From positions 1 to 37,152 of IMG/VR virus record IMGVR_UViG_3300042515_001017: a stretch of 37,152 bases of DNA. One strand, written 5' to 3'. The notes below the pieces were generated by a model. That model made no database searches. It saw only the letters and a list, made by a program, of their open reading frames with translations, and was not told where the DNA came from. How positions within the stretch are numbered: the first letter of the stretch is position 1; the number at the start of each line of letters is the position of its first letter. This DNA comes from a virus. The translations under genes and the position numbers were made by a program. Shown piece by piece: positions 6,382-12,624 of the stretch.

Positions 6382-6695
6382 TGGACATTCAAGTGATTGA
6401 GATCATCTTTAAGAAGATGGCGCTTACCTATGGCAAGGCTTTCGTAGATCAGTACAGAGACGTTCAGATCCAAGAAGTCATGCAAAACTGGGCTAAAGAA
6501 TTGTCTGGTTTTAGACCACATGAGATTGCTTACGGTCTTGAATGCCTGCCGGATAGGCCGCCGAACGTCATACAGTTTCGCGCCGTTTGTCGGATGGCAC
6601 CGCCGCCTATCGTGAAAATGCTTGCCGCTCCGATTGATAAAGAGCGAGGATTGCAAGAGATCAGCAAACTTAAATCACTGATGAGGCGAGCATGA
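6381..6695 (+). CDS. Putative helicase loader (lambda P-like)
   Basis: 104 residues. The sequence EIIFKKMALTYGKAFVDQYRDVQIQEVMQNWAKELSGF followed by EIAYGLECLPDRPPNVIQFRAVCR has the helix pattern and the 'RPPN..QFR..CR' phrase of lambda P-type helicase loaders (PF06992 group) and related phage proteins. Such proteins bind the host DnaB helicase and deliver it to the initiator. It is shorter than lambda P (233 residues), so it may keep only the helicase-binding half. Position directly after the initiator supports the role. The start ATG shares one base with the previous TAA. Confidence 0.65.
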   Translation: MDIQVIEIIFKKMALTYGKAFVDQYRDVQIQEVMQNWAKELSGFRPHEIAYGLECLPDRPPNVIQFRAVCRMAPPPIVKMLAAPIDKERGLQEISKLKSLMRRA

Positions 6696-6835
6696 AAGAC
6701 GAGAAAGTAGACCAAACCATCAAGAAAGCGGTTAAGGCTGGCAAATGGCCGTTTCCTGCGTTTGTAGGTAACAAATGGGTTAAGCCTAAAAAGATTAAGC
6801 CTGAGCCTATTCCTTTTGAACCAGCTCCGTTTTGA
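6692..6835 (+). CDS. Small basic protein with PFEPAPF tail
   Basis: 47 residues. ATG 6692 overlaps the previous stop (ATGA), and the stop TGA lies in the ribosome site (GAGGTAACT) of the MazG gene, so it fills the gap exactly. It is rich in Lys and Pro: KKAVKAGKWPFPAFVGNKWVKPKK, ending PFEPAPF. No family recognised. A basic body with a short hydrophobic/acidic tail could be a protein-binding adaptor, but this is a guess. Confidence 0.6.
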   Translation: MKDEKVDQTIKKAVKAGKWPFPAFVGNKWVKPKKIKPEPIPFEPAPF

Positions 6836-6842
6836 GGTAACT

Positions 6843-7187
6843 ATGAAAGAACATCACGAATTAGTAAGTCAGTTAGCAAAGCCAGGGCAAGAAATCATAG
6901 ACGAGCTAACACCTATGCAGGCTTACGCATTACACATGGCGATAGGCGTATCTGGTGAGGCTGGCGAGCTTTTAGACACGATCAAGAAGTTTGCGATCTA
7001 CCAGAAACCGTTGGACTTCACGAACCTCGTAGAAGAGCTAGGCGACATTGAGTTTTATCTACAAGGGATTCGGCAAGCATTCTGCATAGACCGCGAAGAC
7101 GTTCTGCAAGCGAACATAGAGAAACTCAGAAAGCGTTACGGCCAGACGTACACAAATGCAGCGGCAATTGCGAGGGCTGACAAATGA
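6843..7187 (+). CDS. MazG-like nucleotide pyrophosphohydrolase
   Basis: 114 residues from ATG 6843 with GAGG six bases upstream. The all-alpha NTP-PPase motifs are intact: GEAGELLD (Glu39, Glu42) and EELGDIEFY (Glu65, Asp68), which bind the magnesium ions. It would hydrolyse nucleoside triphosphates to monophosphates plus pyrophosphate. In phages this is linked to pool sanitation, dUTP or ppGpp lowering; the substrate cannot be read from the sequence. It lies in the early operon after replication genes, with ATGA overlap to the next gene. Confidence 0.9.
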   Translation: MKEHHELVSQLAKPGQEIIDELTPMQAYALHMAIGVSGEAGELLDTIKKFAIYQKPLDFTNLVEELGDIEFYLQGIRQAFCIDREDVLQANIEKLRKRYGQTYTNAAAIARADK

Positions 7188-7453
7188 AAAGCCGAGGTGA
7201 AATCGTAAGAGAGCTGGTCAAAGACCCGTCACTCAGGGTTACAGATATTGCAAAGCAGACTGGTTACAACAAGGGTCACGTCTCAAGATTACGCAAGCAA
7301 GCAACTAAGAAAGAATGGATTTCACTGACGGATCAGGAGATTGAAGATCTAAGTTATCTGTCCCAGAAAATCGACGAAAGTAATGCACCCTGGTTTGACC
7401 GCTGTGGTTTTGCCCGAATCATTGAAGCCAAGCTAAAGGAAAAAAACGCATGA
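7184..7453 (+). CDS. Helix-turn-helix protein
   Basis: 89 residues. Residues about 3-38 form a helix-turn-helix: REIVRELVKDPSLRVTDIAKQTGYNKGHVSRLRKQA, where TDIAKQTGYNKGHVSRLR is the turn plus recognition helix. The C-terminal half is acidic helix ending in EAKLKEKN. Probably a DNA-binding regulator or replication accessory; first of four small HTH or winged-helix proteins in this stretch. ATGA overlaps on both sides. Confidence 0.78.
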   Translation: MKSRGEIVRELVKDPSLRVTDIAKQTGYNKGHVSRLRKQATKKEWISLTDQEIEDLSYLSQKIDESNAPWFDRCGFARIIEAKLKEKNA

Positions 7454-7770
7454 ACCAGCAAGAAGTGTTAATGCTTGCAAAGACAATGGGTGTGATGATC
7501 TCTGGTCGGCCTGAGTTTGAGCAATCGGTTGCGAGGTTTGGCAAGCGAATCATCAAGCGCTTTAGACCGCTAACTAAAACCCAGAATATTTACTTGGACG
7601 CGCTGGCCGAGCCTAAGTCACTGCAAAACTTAGCCGATCAATTTGGCTGCACACCACAGAACGCGCTCAAGATGATTAGGGCATTAGAAGCCCGCAAGCT
7701 GATCTCGAAAGAGAAACTATTCAAGCAGCACGTTGGAGCATGGTCTTACTACTACCAAAGAAAATCATGA
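7450..7770 (+). CDS. Winged-helix DNA-binding protein (MarR-like helix pattern)
   Basis: 106 residues. The helix-turn-helix is in SLQNLADQFGCTPQNALKMIRALEARKLISKEK, followed by a wing-like strand pair ending YYYQRKS. The N-terminal half is helical and basic (RFGKRIIKRFRPL). The layout is that of a small winged-helix protein; target unknown. It starts in an ATGA overlap with the previous HTH gene and ends in one with the next. Confidence 0.75.
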   Translation: MNQQEVLMLAKTMGVMISGRPEFEQSVARFGKRIIKRFRPLTKTQNIYLDALAEPKSLQNLADQFGCTPQNALKMIRALEARKLISKEKLFKQHVGAWSYYYQRKS

Positions 7771-8123
7771 GCGGCGATCACAACATGAGTGATTCCATCA
7801 AATGGAAATCAACGATGACCGATGGTCAGTCAAAGGTTCTTGCTTACCTGAAGAAACGTAAGACACCGGCGACTCTGAAACAGGTTCAGTTGCAGGTGAA
7901 AACGGACAAAAGATCTTGCGACAGAAATCTTAGGAACTTGACCAGAAAAGGCTACCTAAAAACAAAGGTAATCGTAAATGTGTTAGGGAAAGAACGTGTT
8001 TACGAGTTTGTAACCGACAAGGTTGAAGAAAAACCCGTGGTCAAAGAAAAGCCCAAGTTTCACAAAAGCAGAGTCACCGTAGAAGCAAAGTTTTATAACA
8101 ACCCGTTTAACATAGGACAATGA
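7767..8123 (+). CDS. Winged-helix DNA-binding protein
   Basis: 118 residues from ATG 7767 (ATGA overlap); ATG 7785 is an alternative start losing six residues. SKVLAYLKKRKTPATLKQVQLQVKTDKRSCDRNLRNLTRKGYLKTKVI is a classic winged-helix segment (helix, turn, recognition helix, wing). The tail is basic and proline/lysine-rich. It probably binds DNA as a regulator. It follows a related winged-helix gene, though similarity between them is limited to the fold. Confidence 0.75.
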   Translation: MSGDHNMSDSIKWKSTMTDGQSKVLAYLKKRKTPATLKQVQLQVKTDKRSCDRNLRNLTRKGYLKTKVIVNVLGKERVYEFVTDKVEEKPVVKEKPKFHKSRVTVEAKFYNNPFNIGQ

Positions 8124-8124
8124 C

Positions 8125-8316
8125 ATGAAAATAGAAGCAAAAATGCAGGATCACGACTGGGTAAACGTCTACTACGCGCATGACATCATGATCGTGCCGC
8201 ACTACAACAAGAAAAAAACGTTCGTTCTTCCTGGCGGTCGTGAGATAAAAGAACAGACGCTTATCGACAAGGGTTACAAACAAGCGACTTCTTATTTGTG
8301 GCCGAGGCCGGCGTGA
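8125..8316 (+). CDS. Hypothetical small protein
   Basis: 63 residues, alternating strand-like segments (DWVNVYYAHDIMIVPHYN, KTFVLPGGREI) and a short helix, ending TSYLWPRPA. No known motif. It starts one base after the previous stop and its own stop overlaps the GTG start of the next gene. Confidence 0.65.
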   Translation: MKIEAKMQDHDWVNVYYAHDIMIVPHYNKKKTFVLPGGREIKEQTLIDKGYKQATSYLWPRPA

Positions 8317-8522
8317 AAACTTACATAGCTGGCGAATCCAATTGGCGAACGCCGGACGATGAAATACCGCCGCGCGGAGTAAAGATGCTTTTGCTTAACG
8401 CTGGTGGTGTTTGCGTGATCGGAACGTGGACTGACTGGGCTGTGGCATGGGCTCCGCTGCCCAAAGTTCCTGAGCACATAAAAACGATTCTTATGTCAAA
8501 GCATTTGAAAGGAATGCCATGA
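8313..8522 (+). CDS. DUF551-like small protein
   Basis: 69 residues from GTG 8313, which overlaps the previous stop (GTGA) and has GAGG five bases upstream; an in-frame GTG at 8298 lacks a clear site. The pattern W-R-x-P-x-D-x-x-P-P-x-G, then LLLNAGGVCVIGTW, then AWAPLPKVPE matches the DUF551 layout (PF04448), a small beta domain common in phage early regions. Biochemical role unknown. Confidence 0.65.
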   Translation: MKTYIAGESNWRTPDDEIPPRGVKMLLLNAGGVCVIGTWTDWAVAWAPLPKVPEHIKTILMSKHLKGMP

Positions 8523-8740
8523 TTTCAGAGATAAAACGAGACGAGATAATTAGGATGGCAAAGATTGCCAAACTACCAACCTATTTCAAGACAGGTGAGC
8601 CAGTAAATCTAAAAGAGCTGGAGGATTTCGCTGAGCTTGTAAGGTTCAACGTAGGAGAAGCGAGGCTCAATCACTGTATTGAGCTTTTAGAGAAACGTGG
8701 TCACAAAGATGCAGCAGACTTACTAAGGGGCGAGGGATGA
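8519..8740 (+). CDS. Hypothetical helical protein
   Basis: 73 residues, helical and charged: EIKRDEIIRMAKIAKL, ELEDFAELVRFNVGEARLNHCIELLEKRG, AADLLRGEG. No catalytic motif. It overlaps both neighbours (ATGA at 8519, and 8737-8740), so it is coupled within the operon. Confidence 0.68.
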   Translation: MISEIKRDEIIRMAKIAKLPTYFKTGEPVNLKELEDFAELVRFNVGEARLNHCIELLEKRGHKDAADLLRGEG

Positions 8741-9084
8741 TTCCATTTACTTTTCCAACGGCAAGACGCACAGACCCGCTGACCTCACACATGGCGGCAA
8801 TCGACGCAAGGTTTAAGGCTAGCAACCACAGGCGCACTGCCTTGCTTGCCCTACTTGAACACGGCAACCTAACCGACTACGAACTGGCAGATAAAACCGG
8901 CTTGCAGCAAAACAGCATCGGAAAGCGCAGGAAAGACTGTCAGGATGCAGGACTGGTGACGCACTACCGAGACGATGATGGTAATAAGGTAAAGCGACCA
9001 GCACCGTCTGGAAGCAAGGCTTATGTGTGGATGCTGACCGACCGTGGCGAAGAGTTAGCAAAACAAATCAAGAGGGAATTATGA
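8737..9084 (+). CDS. Winged-helix DNA-binding protein
   Basis: 115 residues. The N-terminal phrase PTARRTDPLTSHMAA is shared by many phage helix-turn-helix proteins. The domain follows: LLALLEHGNLTDYELADKTGLQQNSIGKRRKDCQDAGLVTHYR, where TDYELADKTGLQQNSIGKRR is the helix-turn-helix, then a wing and a C-terminal helix. Probable transcription or replication regulator. ATGA overlaps on both sides. Confidence 0.78.
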   Translation: MIPFTFPTARRTDPLTSHMAAIDARFKASNHRRTALLALLEHGNLTDYELADKTGLQQNSIGKRRKDCQDAGLVTHYRDDDGNKVKRPAPSGSKAYVWMLTDRGEELAKQIKREL

Positions 9085-9257
9085 AAGAGCAAGCAAGGCA
9101 AGCATTCCTAAACTCGCTGACAGAAAACCTCAGTGACTTCGACAAACTTATGATTCAGATCGACGAGATATGCGATATGGCCGAGGATCTGTCGCTGAGA
9201 GCGAAACAGTTAGCCGACGAAGCAGAAGAACAGCTTAGGAGGTTGAGAGGTGAGTGA
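9081..9257 (+). CDS. Small coiled-coil protein
   Basis: 58 residues from ATG 9081 (GAGGG four bases upstream, overlapping the previous stop). It is one continuous predicted helix with heptad-like spacing: DFDKLMIQIDEICDMAEDLSLRAKQLADEAEEQLRRL. Acidic first half, mixed second half. Likely an oligomerising accessory protein. The AGGAGG near its end is the ribosome site of the following gene. Confidence 0.68.
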   Translation: MKEQARQAFLNSLTENLSDFDKLMIQIDEICDMAEDLSLRAKQLADEAEEQLRRLRGE

Positions 9258-9441
9258 GTGGGACTCTGTGAAAGGCATCGTGGAGCCCTGGAGAAGGCTT
9301 ACAGTCGAAGAAATGAAGGCTGTCGGTAGAAATCTACTTACCAAGCAAAACGAGGCTGAGATGCTGATCTACGCGACCCGAATTGAGGCGTACATCATGG
9401 CATTGAATTCGTCAAGAAGTGGGAGTAAACTCAAAAAGTGA
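9250..9441 (+). CDS. Hypothetical protein, end of first early transcription unit
   Basis: 63 residues from GTG 9250, chosen because AGGAGG lies at 9237-9242, seven bases upstream, and the frame overlaps the previous gene by eight bases. WRRLTVEEMKAVGRNLLTKQNEAEMLIYATRIEAYIM is helical; the tail is basic. It ends 15 bases before an intrinsic terminator. No family recognised. Confidence 0.65.
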   Translation: MSEWDSVKGIVEPWRRLTVEEMKAVGRNLLTKQNEAEMLIYATRIEAYIMALNSSRSGSKLKK

Positions 9442-9456
9442 CTCCTTCCCCTGGTT

Positions 9457-9480
9457 GCCCTCCCCGCGAGGGCTTTTTTT
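9457..9480 (+). terminator. Rho-independent terminator
   Basis: Perfect six-base-pair stem GCCCTC (9457-9462) / GAGGGC (9468-9473) with a CCCGC loop and seven T immediately after. It closes the plus-strand early operon and partly separates it from the three genes that follow. Confidence 0.88.
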
Positions 9481-9489
9481 GGAGCGCTT

Positions 9490-9879
9490 ATGTCAATAAG
9501 GCTTAAATTTAAAGAAGAGCCGGTAACCACTGGCGCTTTCATCATGTGCCTGCTGCATGGAGTCACAAACGCGCACATTCTCCACTTGCAAAGCCAAAGC
9601 TACGCTCAGCACAAAGCCCTGGGCTCTTTTTACGAGGATCTTGGCGACTTGGTGGATTCTGTGGTTGAGCAATGGCAAGGGCTAAACGGGAAGCTGATTA
9701 GCTACCCTGTCGAGTACAGACCACCACAACAAACGCCAAAGGCTGAGTTGGAGTACATGCTTGGCTACGTCAAAGACTACCGAGCAGTCATGGGCTCAGA
9801 CTCGGCCATACAAAACAGCATTGACGAGATTGAAGCGCTGATGCAATCAACACTATACAAACTCACATTCCTAAAATGA
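9490..9879 (+). CDS. Dps/ferritin-like helical protein (DUF5856-like)
   Basis: 129 residues. The stretch HILHLQSQSYAQHKALGSFYEDLGDLVDSVVEQWQG has the spacing of Dps and ferritin-like helix bundles (His, then H-K-A-L-x-x-F-Y, then L-V-D-x-x-x-E). The same phrase marks the DUF5856 proteins of some T4-like cyanophages. Whether metal is bound or oxidised cannot be decided: the full ferroxidase set is not evident. A membrane role is unlikely. It is the first gene after the terminator, with GGAGCGCTT upstream of ATG 9490. Confidence 0.7.
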   Translation: MSIRLKFKEEPVTTGAFIMCLLHGVTNAHILHLQSQSYAQHKALGSFYEDLGDLVDSVVEQWQGLNGKLISYPVEYRPPQQTPKAELEYMLGYVKDYRAVMGSDSAIQNSIDEIEALMQSTLYKLTFLK

Positions 9880-10112
9880 GAATTGAAAAGGCTTTGGAAC
9901 ATCTAGCCAACGAGAAAGACTTCATCTTCCAAGCAATACACAATCAAGATGATGTGCCTTACTCGCTTTACTGTCTTTTCAACGCACTCATGGAGCGTGA
10001 AGAACTGGAGTCAATCACAAGGCATATGACTCGCAAAGAATCGAATCTATTCCTAGACCTCGCCACATACTCATGCCAAGAACGCCCAAGCAGACAACCT
10101 GCCGGGAGTTAG
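9876..10112 (+). CDS. Hypothetical protein
   Basis: 78 residues, helical with a central Tyr/Cys-rich part (YSLYCLFNALMEREELESITRHM) and a polar C-terminus. ATGA overlaps the previous stop, and its last 40 bases overlap the HNH gene in another frame, so the end is less conserved-looking (ERPSRQPAGS). Function unknown. Confidence 0.65.
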   Translation: MRIEKALEHLANEKDFIFQAIHNQDDVPYSLYCLFNALMEREELESITRHMTRKESNLFLDLATYSCQERPSRQPAGS

Positions 10113-10456
10113 GTTGCTCCAACCCCAAGGTCAACAACTCTACATTTTGCGGCATCCACGGAGGTGCCCTATCTGAAGATCGCAAGTCATTTAACAGGCT
10201 TTACAACAGCAAGCAATGGAAGCAATTCAGACAGATCCAACTGTCTAAGCATCCGATCTGCGCTCGCTGCCAAAACCTGGGGAAAATAGCGCCGGCTCAC
10301 CACGTTGACCACATCTTCCCGCATAAGATGGACAGGGAAAAGTGGATGGGCAACCGATTCCAATCTTTGTGCCACGATTGCCACTCAATCAAAACAAACC
10401 TAGAAAAGAAGGGCGAAATCCACGATTATGTGGAGCAAAAGGTTTACACGGAGTAA
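10073..10456 (+). CDS. HNH endonuclease, packaging-type candidate
   Basis: 127 residues. An N-terminal zinc-like cluster (Cys10, Cys15, Cys26, His29) precedes the HNH core: Cys63-x2-Cys66, HHVDHIFP (His76, His77, Asp79, His80), Asn94, then LCHDCHSIKT (Cys100, Cys103, His104). Many HK97-like cos phages carry such an HNH gene just before terS, where it assists terminase cutting (HK97 gp74). Here 2.8 kb of accessory DNA separates it from terS, so that partnership is an inference. It overlaps the previous gene by 40 bases. Confidence 0.88.
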   Translation: MPRTPKQTTCRELGCSNPKVNNSTFCGIHGGALSEDRKSFNRLYNSKQWKQFRQIQLSKHPICARCQNLGKIAPAHHVDHIFPHKMDREKWMGNRFQSLCHDCHSIKTNLEKKGEIHDYVEQKVYTE

Positions 10457-10564
10457 AAAAATATTTTTTCCCGGCCAAAAAAATTTCCGGGCCTGACTTT
10501 CCGCCGGCCGGCCGGAAAAAGTTTGGAACATTTCCCAGAATTTTTTTTCAAAATTTTTTTTTAA
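10457..10564. other. Non-coding block of CCGG palindromes and A/T runs
   Basis: CCCGG (10470-10474) pairs with CCGGG (10487-10491) across an A7T3 loop. At 10498-10518 TTTCCG...CGGAAA encloses CGGCCG to form a near-perfect GC-rich palindrome. GGAAA (10514-10518) can also pair with TTTCC (10530-10534), followed shortly by T8 (10541-10548) and a second T run (10554-10562). This can stop plus-strand transcription from the HNH gene, but stem-to-T spacing is poor for a classical terminator. No convincing gene is present. Confidence 0.5.
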
Positions 10565-10586
10565 GCAGCTGGGATCAGAACTGAAA

Positions 10587-10760
10587 CCGACGAACGGTCG
10601 ATTTTGGGGGATGGGACTGACCAGCGGCAAATTCTGGCCGACGAACGGTCGATCGGCACAGGATCGCGGCACGAACGGCAAAAGGGCATGATAAGCGCAC
10701 CCGAGCGGCCGGTAAACCCGGATCGGCGGACCGAAAGGCGGATTTTGGGCGATGAACGGC
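10587..10760 (+). repeat. Phased repeat array A (seven GAACGG-type units)
   Basis: Degenerate units with consensus CGAACGG(T/C) have their four-base core (ACGG, GCGG or AAGG) at 10594, 10624, 10645, 10675, 10705, 10735 and 10756. Spacings are 30, 21, 30, 30, 30 and 21. Units 1 and 3 share CCGACGAACGGTCGAT exactly. Several are followed by ATTTTGG or ATTCTGG. Thirty and 21 bases are about three and two helical turns, placing all sites on one face of the DNA. Both are also multiples of three, and one plus frame reads as repeated D-E-R peptides without an ATG start. Confidence 0.72.
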
Positions 10761-10772
10761 ATTTTGGCGCGA

Positions 10773-10943
10773 CTATTCCAAAGTCGGCGGCTGACTGCTA
10801 AGGGCATAAGCCAAAGCCCCGGATTCAGTATTGAAAAGCGCCACCACAGGCAGCGGCTCGCCGTCGATGATCCACTGCGCCACCCATTGACCGCGAGCGT
10901 TAACGTATAAGCGCACTGCGCCACAATCCCTTTTGATCAGCAT
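10773..10943 (-). CDS. Small hypothetical protein of the accessory island
   Basis: 56 residues from ATG 10943 (AGGGG five bases upstream; the frame is open further but without a good site). The sequence looks like a small beta domain: CGAVRLYVNARGQWVAQWIIDGEPLPVVALFNTESGALAYALS. The V-N-A-R-G-Q-W-V-A-Q-W-I pattern suggests a genuine product. It lies downstream of the minus-strand terminator and of the GTAACC palindromes, so it probably has its own regulated promoter. No family recognised. Confidence 0.55.
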   Translation of the reverse strand: MLIKRDCGAVRLYVNARGQWVAQWIIDGEPLPVVALFNTESGALAYALSSQPPTLE

Positions 10944-11020
10944 AAAAACCCCTATAAAAGCCCGAAGGCATGACCGGCCAATGCGGCCACGAAAATGCTC
11001 AGGCAATCCCTAAGCGCTTT

Positions 11021-11071
11021 CGTAGGCGCAGGCAAGCGCAACCCAGCGCAAGCAAGCGCAGGGCAAGCGCA
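11021..11071. repeat. Five phased 10-bp repeats ending in GCGCA
   Basis: GCGCA recurs at 11026, 11036, 11046, 11056 and 11067. The best units are GGCAAGCGCA and AGCAAGCGCA. A spacing of ten bases puts each on the same DNA face, as for cooperative protein binding or an intrinsic bend. They lie immediately beside the GTAACC palindromes and upstream of the minus-strand gene at 10773-10943. Confidence 0.7.
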
Positions 11072-11072
11072 A

Positions 11073-11106
11073 GTAACCGGTAACCCTGGGTTACACCATG
11101 GGTTAC
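11073..11106. promoter_or_regulatory. Cluster of GTAACC/GGTTAC half-sites (operator-like)
   Basis: Half-sites GTAACC occur at 11073 and 11080, and GGTTAC at 11089 and 11101. The inner pair forms the perfect 15-base palindrome GTAACCCTGGGTTAC (11080-11094). Four half-sites in 34 bases in the upstream region of a minus-strand gene look like a dimeric repressor operator. No cognate regulator can be assigned. Confidence 0.6.
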
Positions 11107-11112
11107 AGGCAC

Positions 11113-11134
11113 AAAAAAAGCCCCGAAGGGCTTT
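11113..11134 (-). terminator. Rho-independent terminator for the minus-strand island operon
   Basis: Read on the minus strand: AAAGCCC, a TTCG tetraloop, GGGCTTT, then a T-rich run (plus-strand A7 at 11113-11119). The seven-pair stem with a stable UUCG-type loop is a strong intrinsic terminator. It ends transcription of the genes at 12894-11225. Confidence 0.85.
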
Positions 11135-11224
11135 CGCTAAAGCTTAATTTTCATAGCAAAACCTCATAGACTAAAAAAAATGGCGCAGGCAAGCGCCACA
11201 CCAAAAACAAAAGCCACAAGCCAA

Positions 11225-11950
11225 TCAAGCCACATGATTAGCAGACTTTCCGTGTGCGACAATCGCGATTGATACGCTTTCGGGCTTTAGTGCGCCGTCA
11301 CATGCGCCACAATCAACGCACTGGCGACGATTGCCGCCTTCAGGGCTTGCAGGACATGCGATCTCATGTTTAAGCGCTGGCGCTTGCATGACTGGGATAA
11401 CCCGAAATGTGCGCCAGCCCATACTCCGGGCTAAATCGCGATCTATAGCACTATCAGCGCTTGCCATGCACAATTCCCTATGCGCTTGCGCCCAAGCTTG
11501 CTTCCATTGGTGACTGTAACCGGTCCAACCCTTGGCAAAGGGCAGTATCGCTAACCATGCTTCGATATCGATCATTGCCGGATCGCCATAAGCGCCAAGT
11601 CGGACCATGCGATCGCGCAAAAGCCCAGCGCCTAAGCTTGGGTTATTCGAATAATCAGGGTACGAGCCACGCGTGAAAGCTTTATAAACTGCGCTAACCG
11701 ATTTTGAGACATCAACGTAACATGTGCGCTTGCGCGTTGCATCGCCGCGGTGCACACAATCCCCACAAATTGATACATCATCGGCGCTTTTAATTGCATC
11801 CATTGGATGCACATCGGCGCGCAATATATAGGTTTGGACCATGTCACCGGTTTTGATGTTTTTGCTTTTGAGTACCGCGATCCCGACAATTGGTGCGCCG
11901 TCTACTGGTGAAAAGCCACGATAAAAAATAAACCCTCTAGGTTTTGTCAT
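11225..11950 (-). CDS. Cysteine-cluster phage/plasmid protein (gp88-like C-terminus)
   Basis: 241 residues. GGAG lies six bases before ATG 11950. Visible blocks are KTGDMVQTYILRADVHPMDAI, a cluster CGDCVHRGD with Cys62, Cys65 and Cys77, then GAYGDPAMIDIEAW and GWTGYSHQWKQAW, then RSMGWRTFRV. The end is EIACPASPEGG with Cys199, Cys211, Cys214 and Cys217, closing with IAIVAHG. The 'CPA...CxxCxxC...IxxxAHG' ending recalls mycobacteriophage gp88-like proteins (PF17338). Six or more cysteines in clusters suggest zinc or an iron-sulfur centre. The family is unassigned biochemically. It is the largest gene of the island. Confidence 0.78.
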   Translation of the reverse strand: MTKPRGFIFYRGFSPVDGAPIVGIAVLKSKNIKTGDMVQTYILRADVHPMDAIKSADDVSICGDCVHRGDATRKRTCYVDVSKSVSAVYKAFTRGSYPDYSNNPSLGAGLLRDRMVRLGAYGDPAMIDIEAWLAILPFAKGWTGYSHQWKQAWAQAHRELCMASADSAIDRDLARSMGWRTFRVIPVMQAPALKHEIACPASPEGGNRRQCVDCGACDGALKPESVSIAIVAHGKSANHVA

Positions 11951-12021
11951 TTGAATCTCCGTTATTTACTAACCGATGCGGATCGCATCTCTGAGCCCAA
12001 ACAATGGGCTCGAAGATAAGA

Positions 12022-12321
12022 TCAATACCGAGCCCCATATGCTTGCGGATCGCTATCCAAAGCGCGATTCAAAATTTGATTTTTTACGATGGTATTGCGC
12101 TTATTGTTAAAAATAATCGCCCAACGCTCTCCAAAAAGCTCAATTTCAGTTTCCAATAAGATTCGATCCCACAAATGGCGATTGATGCCTATTACATCAT
12201 GCGATCCCCAGACGCAATCGGTGCATTGGCGCAAGCGCTGATATTGGTAACGTGAAAGCGCGCAGTCTTCATGGACAATTAAGCGCACGGATTTTTTTGG
12301 TCCGGTTACGGTGATAATCAT
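12022..12321 (-). CDS. Island paralogue 2 (hypothetical, Cys/His-bearing)
   Basis: 99 residues. It aligns with the next upstream gene: ITVTG, then ALSRYQYQRLRQCTDCVWGSHDVIGINRHLWDRIL against SLSAGQYKRLKRHLCGIEECQC...HDVSGIDHKRWGEIL. Shared features are the L-S-x-x-Q-Y-x-R-L-x helix, cysteines, the H-D-V-x-G-I turn and a Trp. The pair therefore arose by tandem duplication. No function is known; the shared Cys/His residues could bind zinc. Its start shares a base with the stop of the paralogue. Confidence 0.72.
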   Translation of the reverse strand: MIITVTGPKKSVRLIVHEDCALSRYQYQRLRQCTDCVWGSHDVIGINRHLWDRILLETEIELFGERWAIIFNNKRNTIVKNQILNRALDSDPQAYGARY

Positions 12322-12614
12322 TACAGTTTCCCCACATTGGCAAGCGCCTCAGCGCGATAAAAAGATTTATGGGCCATTGCCATACTGTTAAAAAGTATCT
12401 CTCCCCAGCGCTTATGATCAATGCCCGAAACATCATGCTTGAGGGTTTCGCACTGGCACTCTTCAATGCCGCATAAATGCCTTTTTAGGCGCTTGTATTG
12501 CCCAGCGCTTAAGCTTTCATCGCCGCCTTTGATACGCAAGCGCAGCGGCCCAACGTTATGAAAGCCACCCGAAACTGTAACCAGTGCATCTAACTGATAT
12601 TCGATTATTGCCAT
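12321..12614 (-). CDS. Island paralogue 1 (hypothetical, Cys/His-bearing)
   Basis: 97 residues. A beta-rich N-terminus (QLDALVTVSGGFHNVGPLRLRIKGG) precedes the helix SLSAGQYKRLKRHLCGIEECQC and the HDVSGIDHKRWGEILFNSM motif shared with its downstream neighbour. The leader GAGGGGAATCACATGGCAAT closely copies the one before the gene at 12894, so regulatory DNA was duplicated too. Function unknown. Confidence 0.72.
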   Translation of the reverse strand: MAIIEYQLDALVTVSGGFHNVGPLRLRIKGGDESLSAGQYKRLKRHLCGIEECQCETLKHDVSGIDHKRWGEILFNSMAMAHKSFYRAEALANVGKL

Positions 12615-12624
12615 GTGATTCCCC

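Noticed and set aside
10587-10760. CRISPR array
   Set aside because: Units are short and degenerate with no identical repeats or unique spacers of constant size, and no cas genes are present. Phased binding sites fit better.
10400-10924. 174-residue minus-strand open frame
   Set aside because: It spans the A/T runs, GC palindromes and repeat array, overlaps the HNH gene end, and its composition follows those repeats. No ribosome site was convincing.
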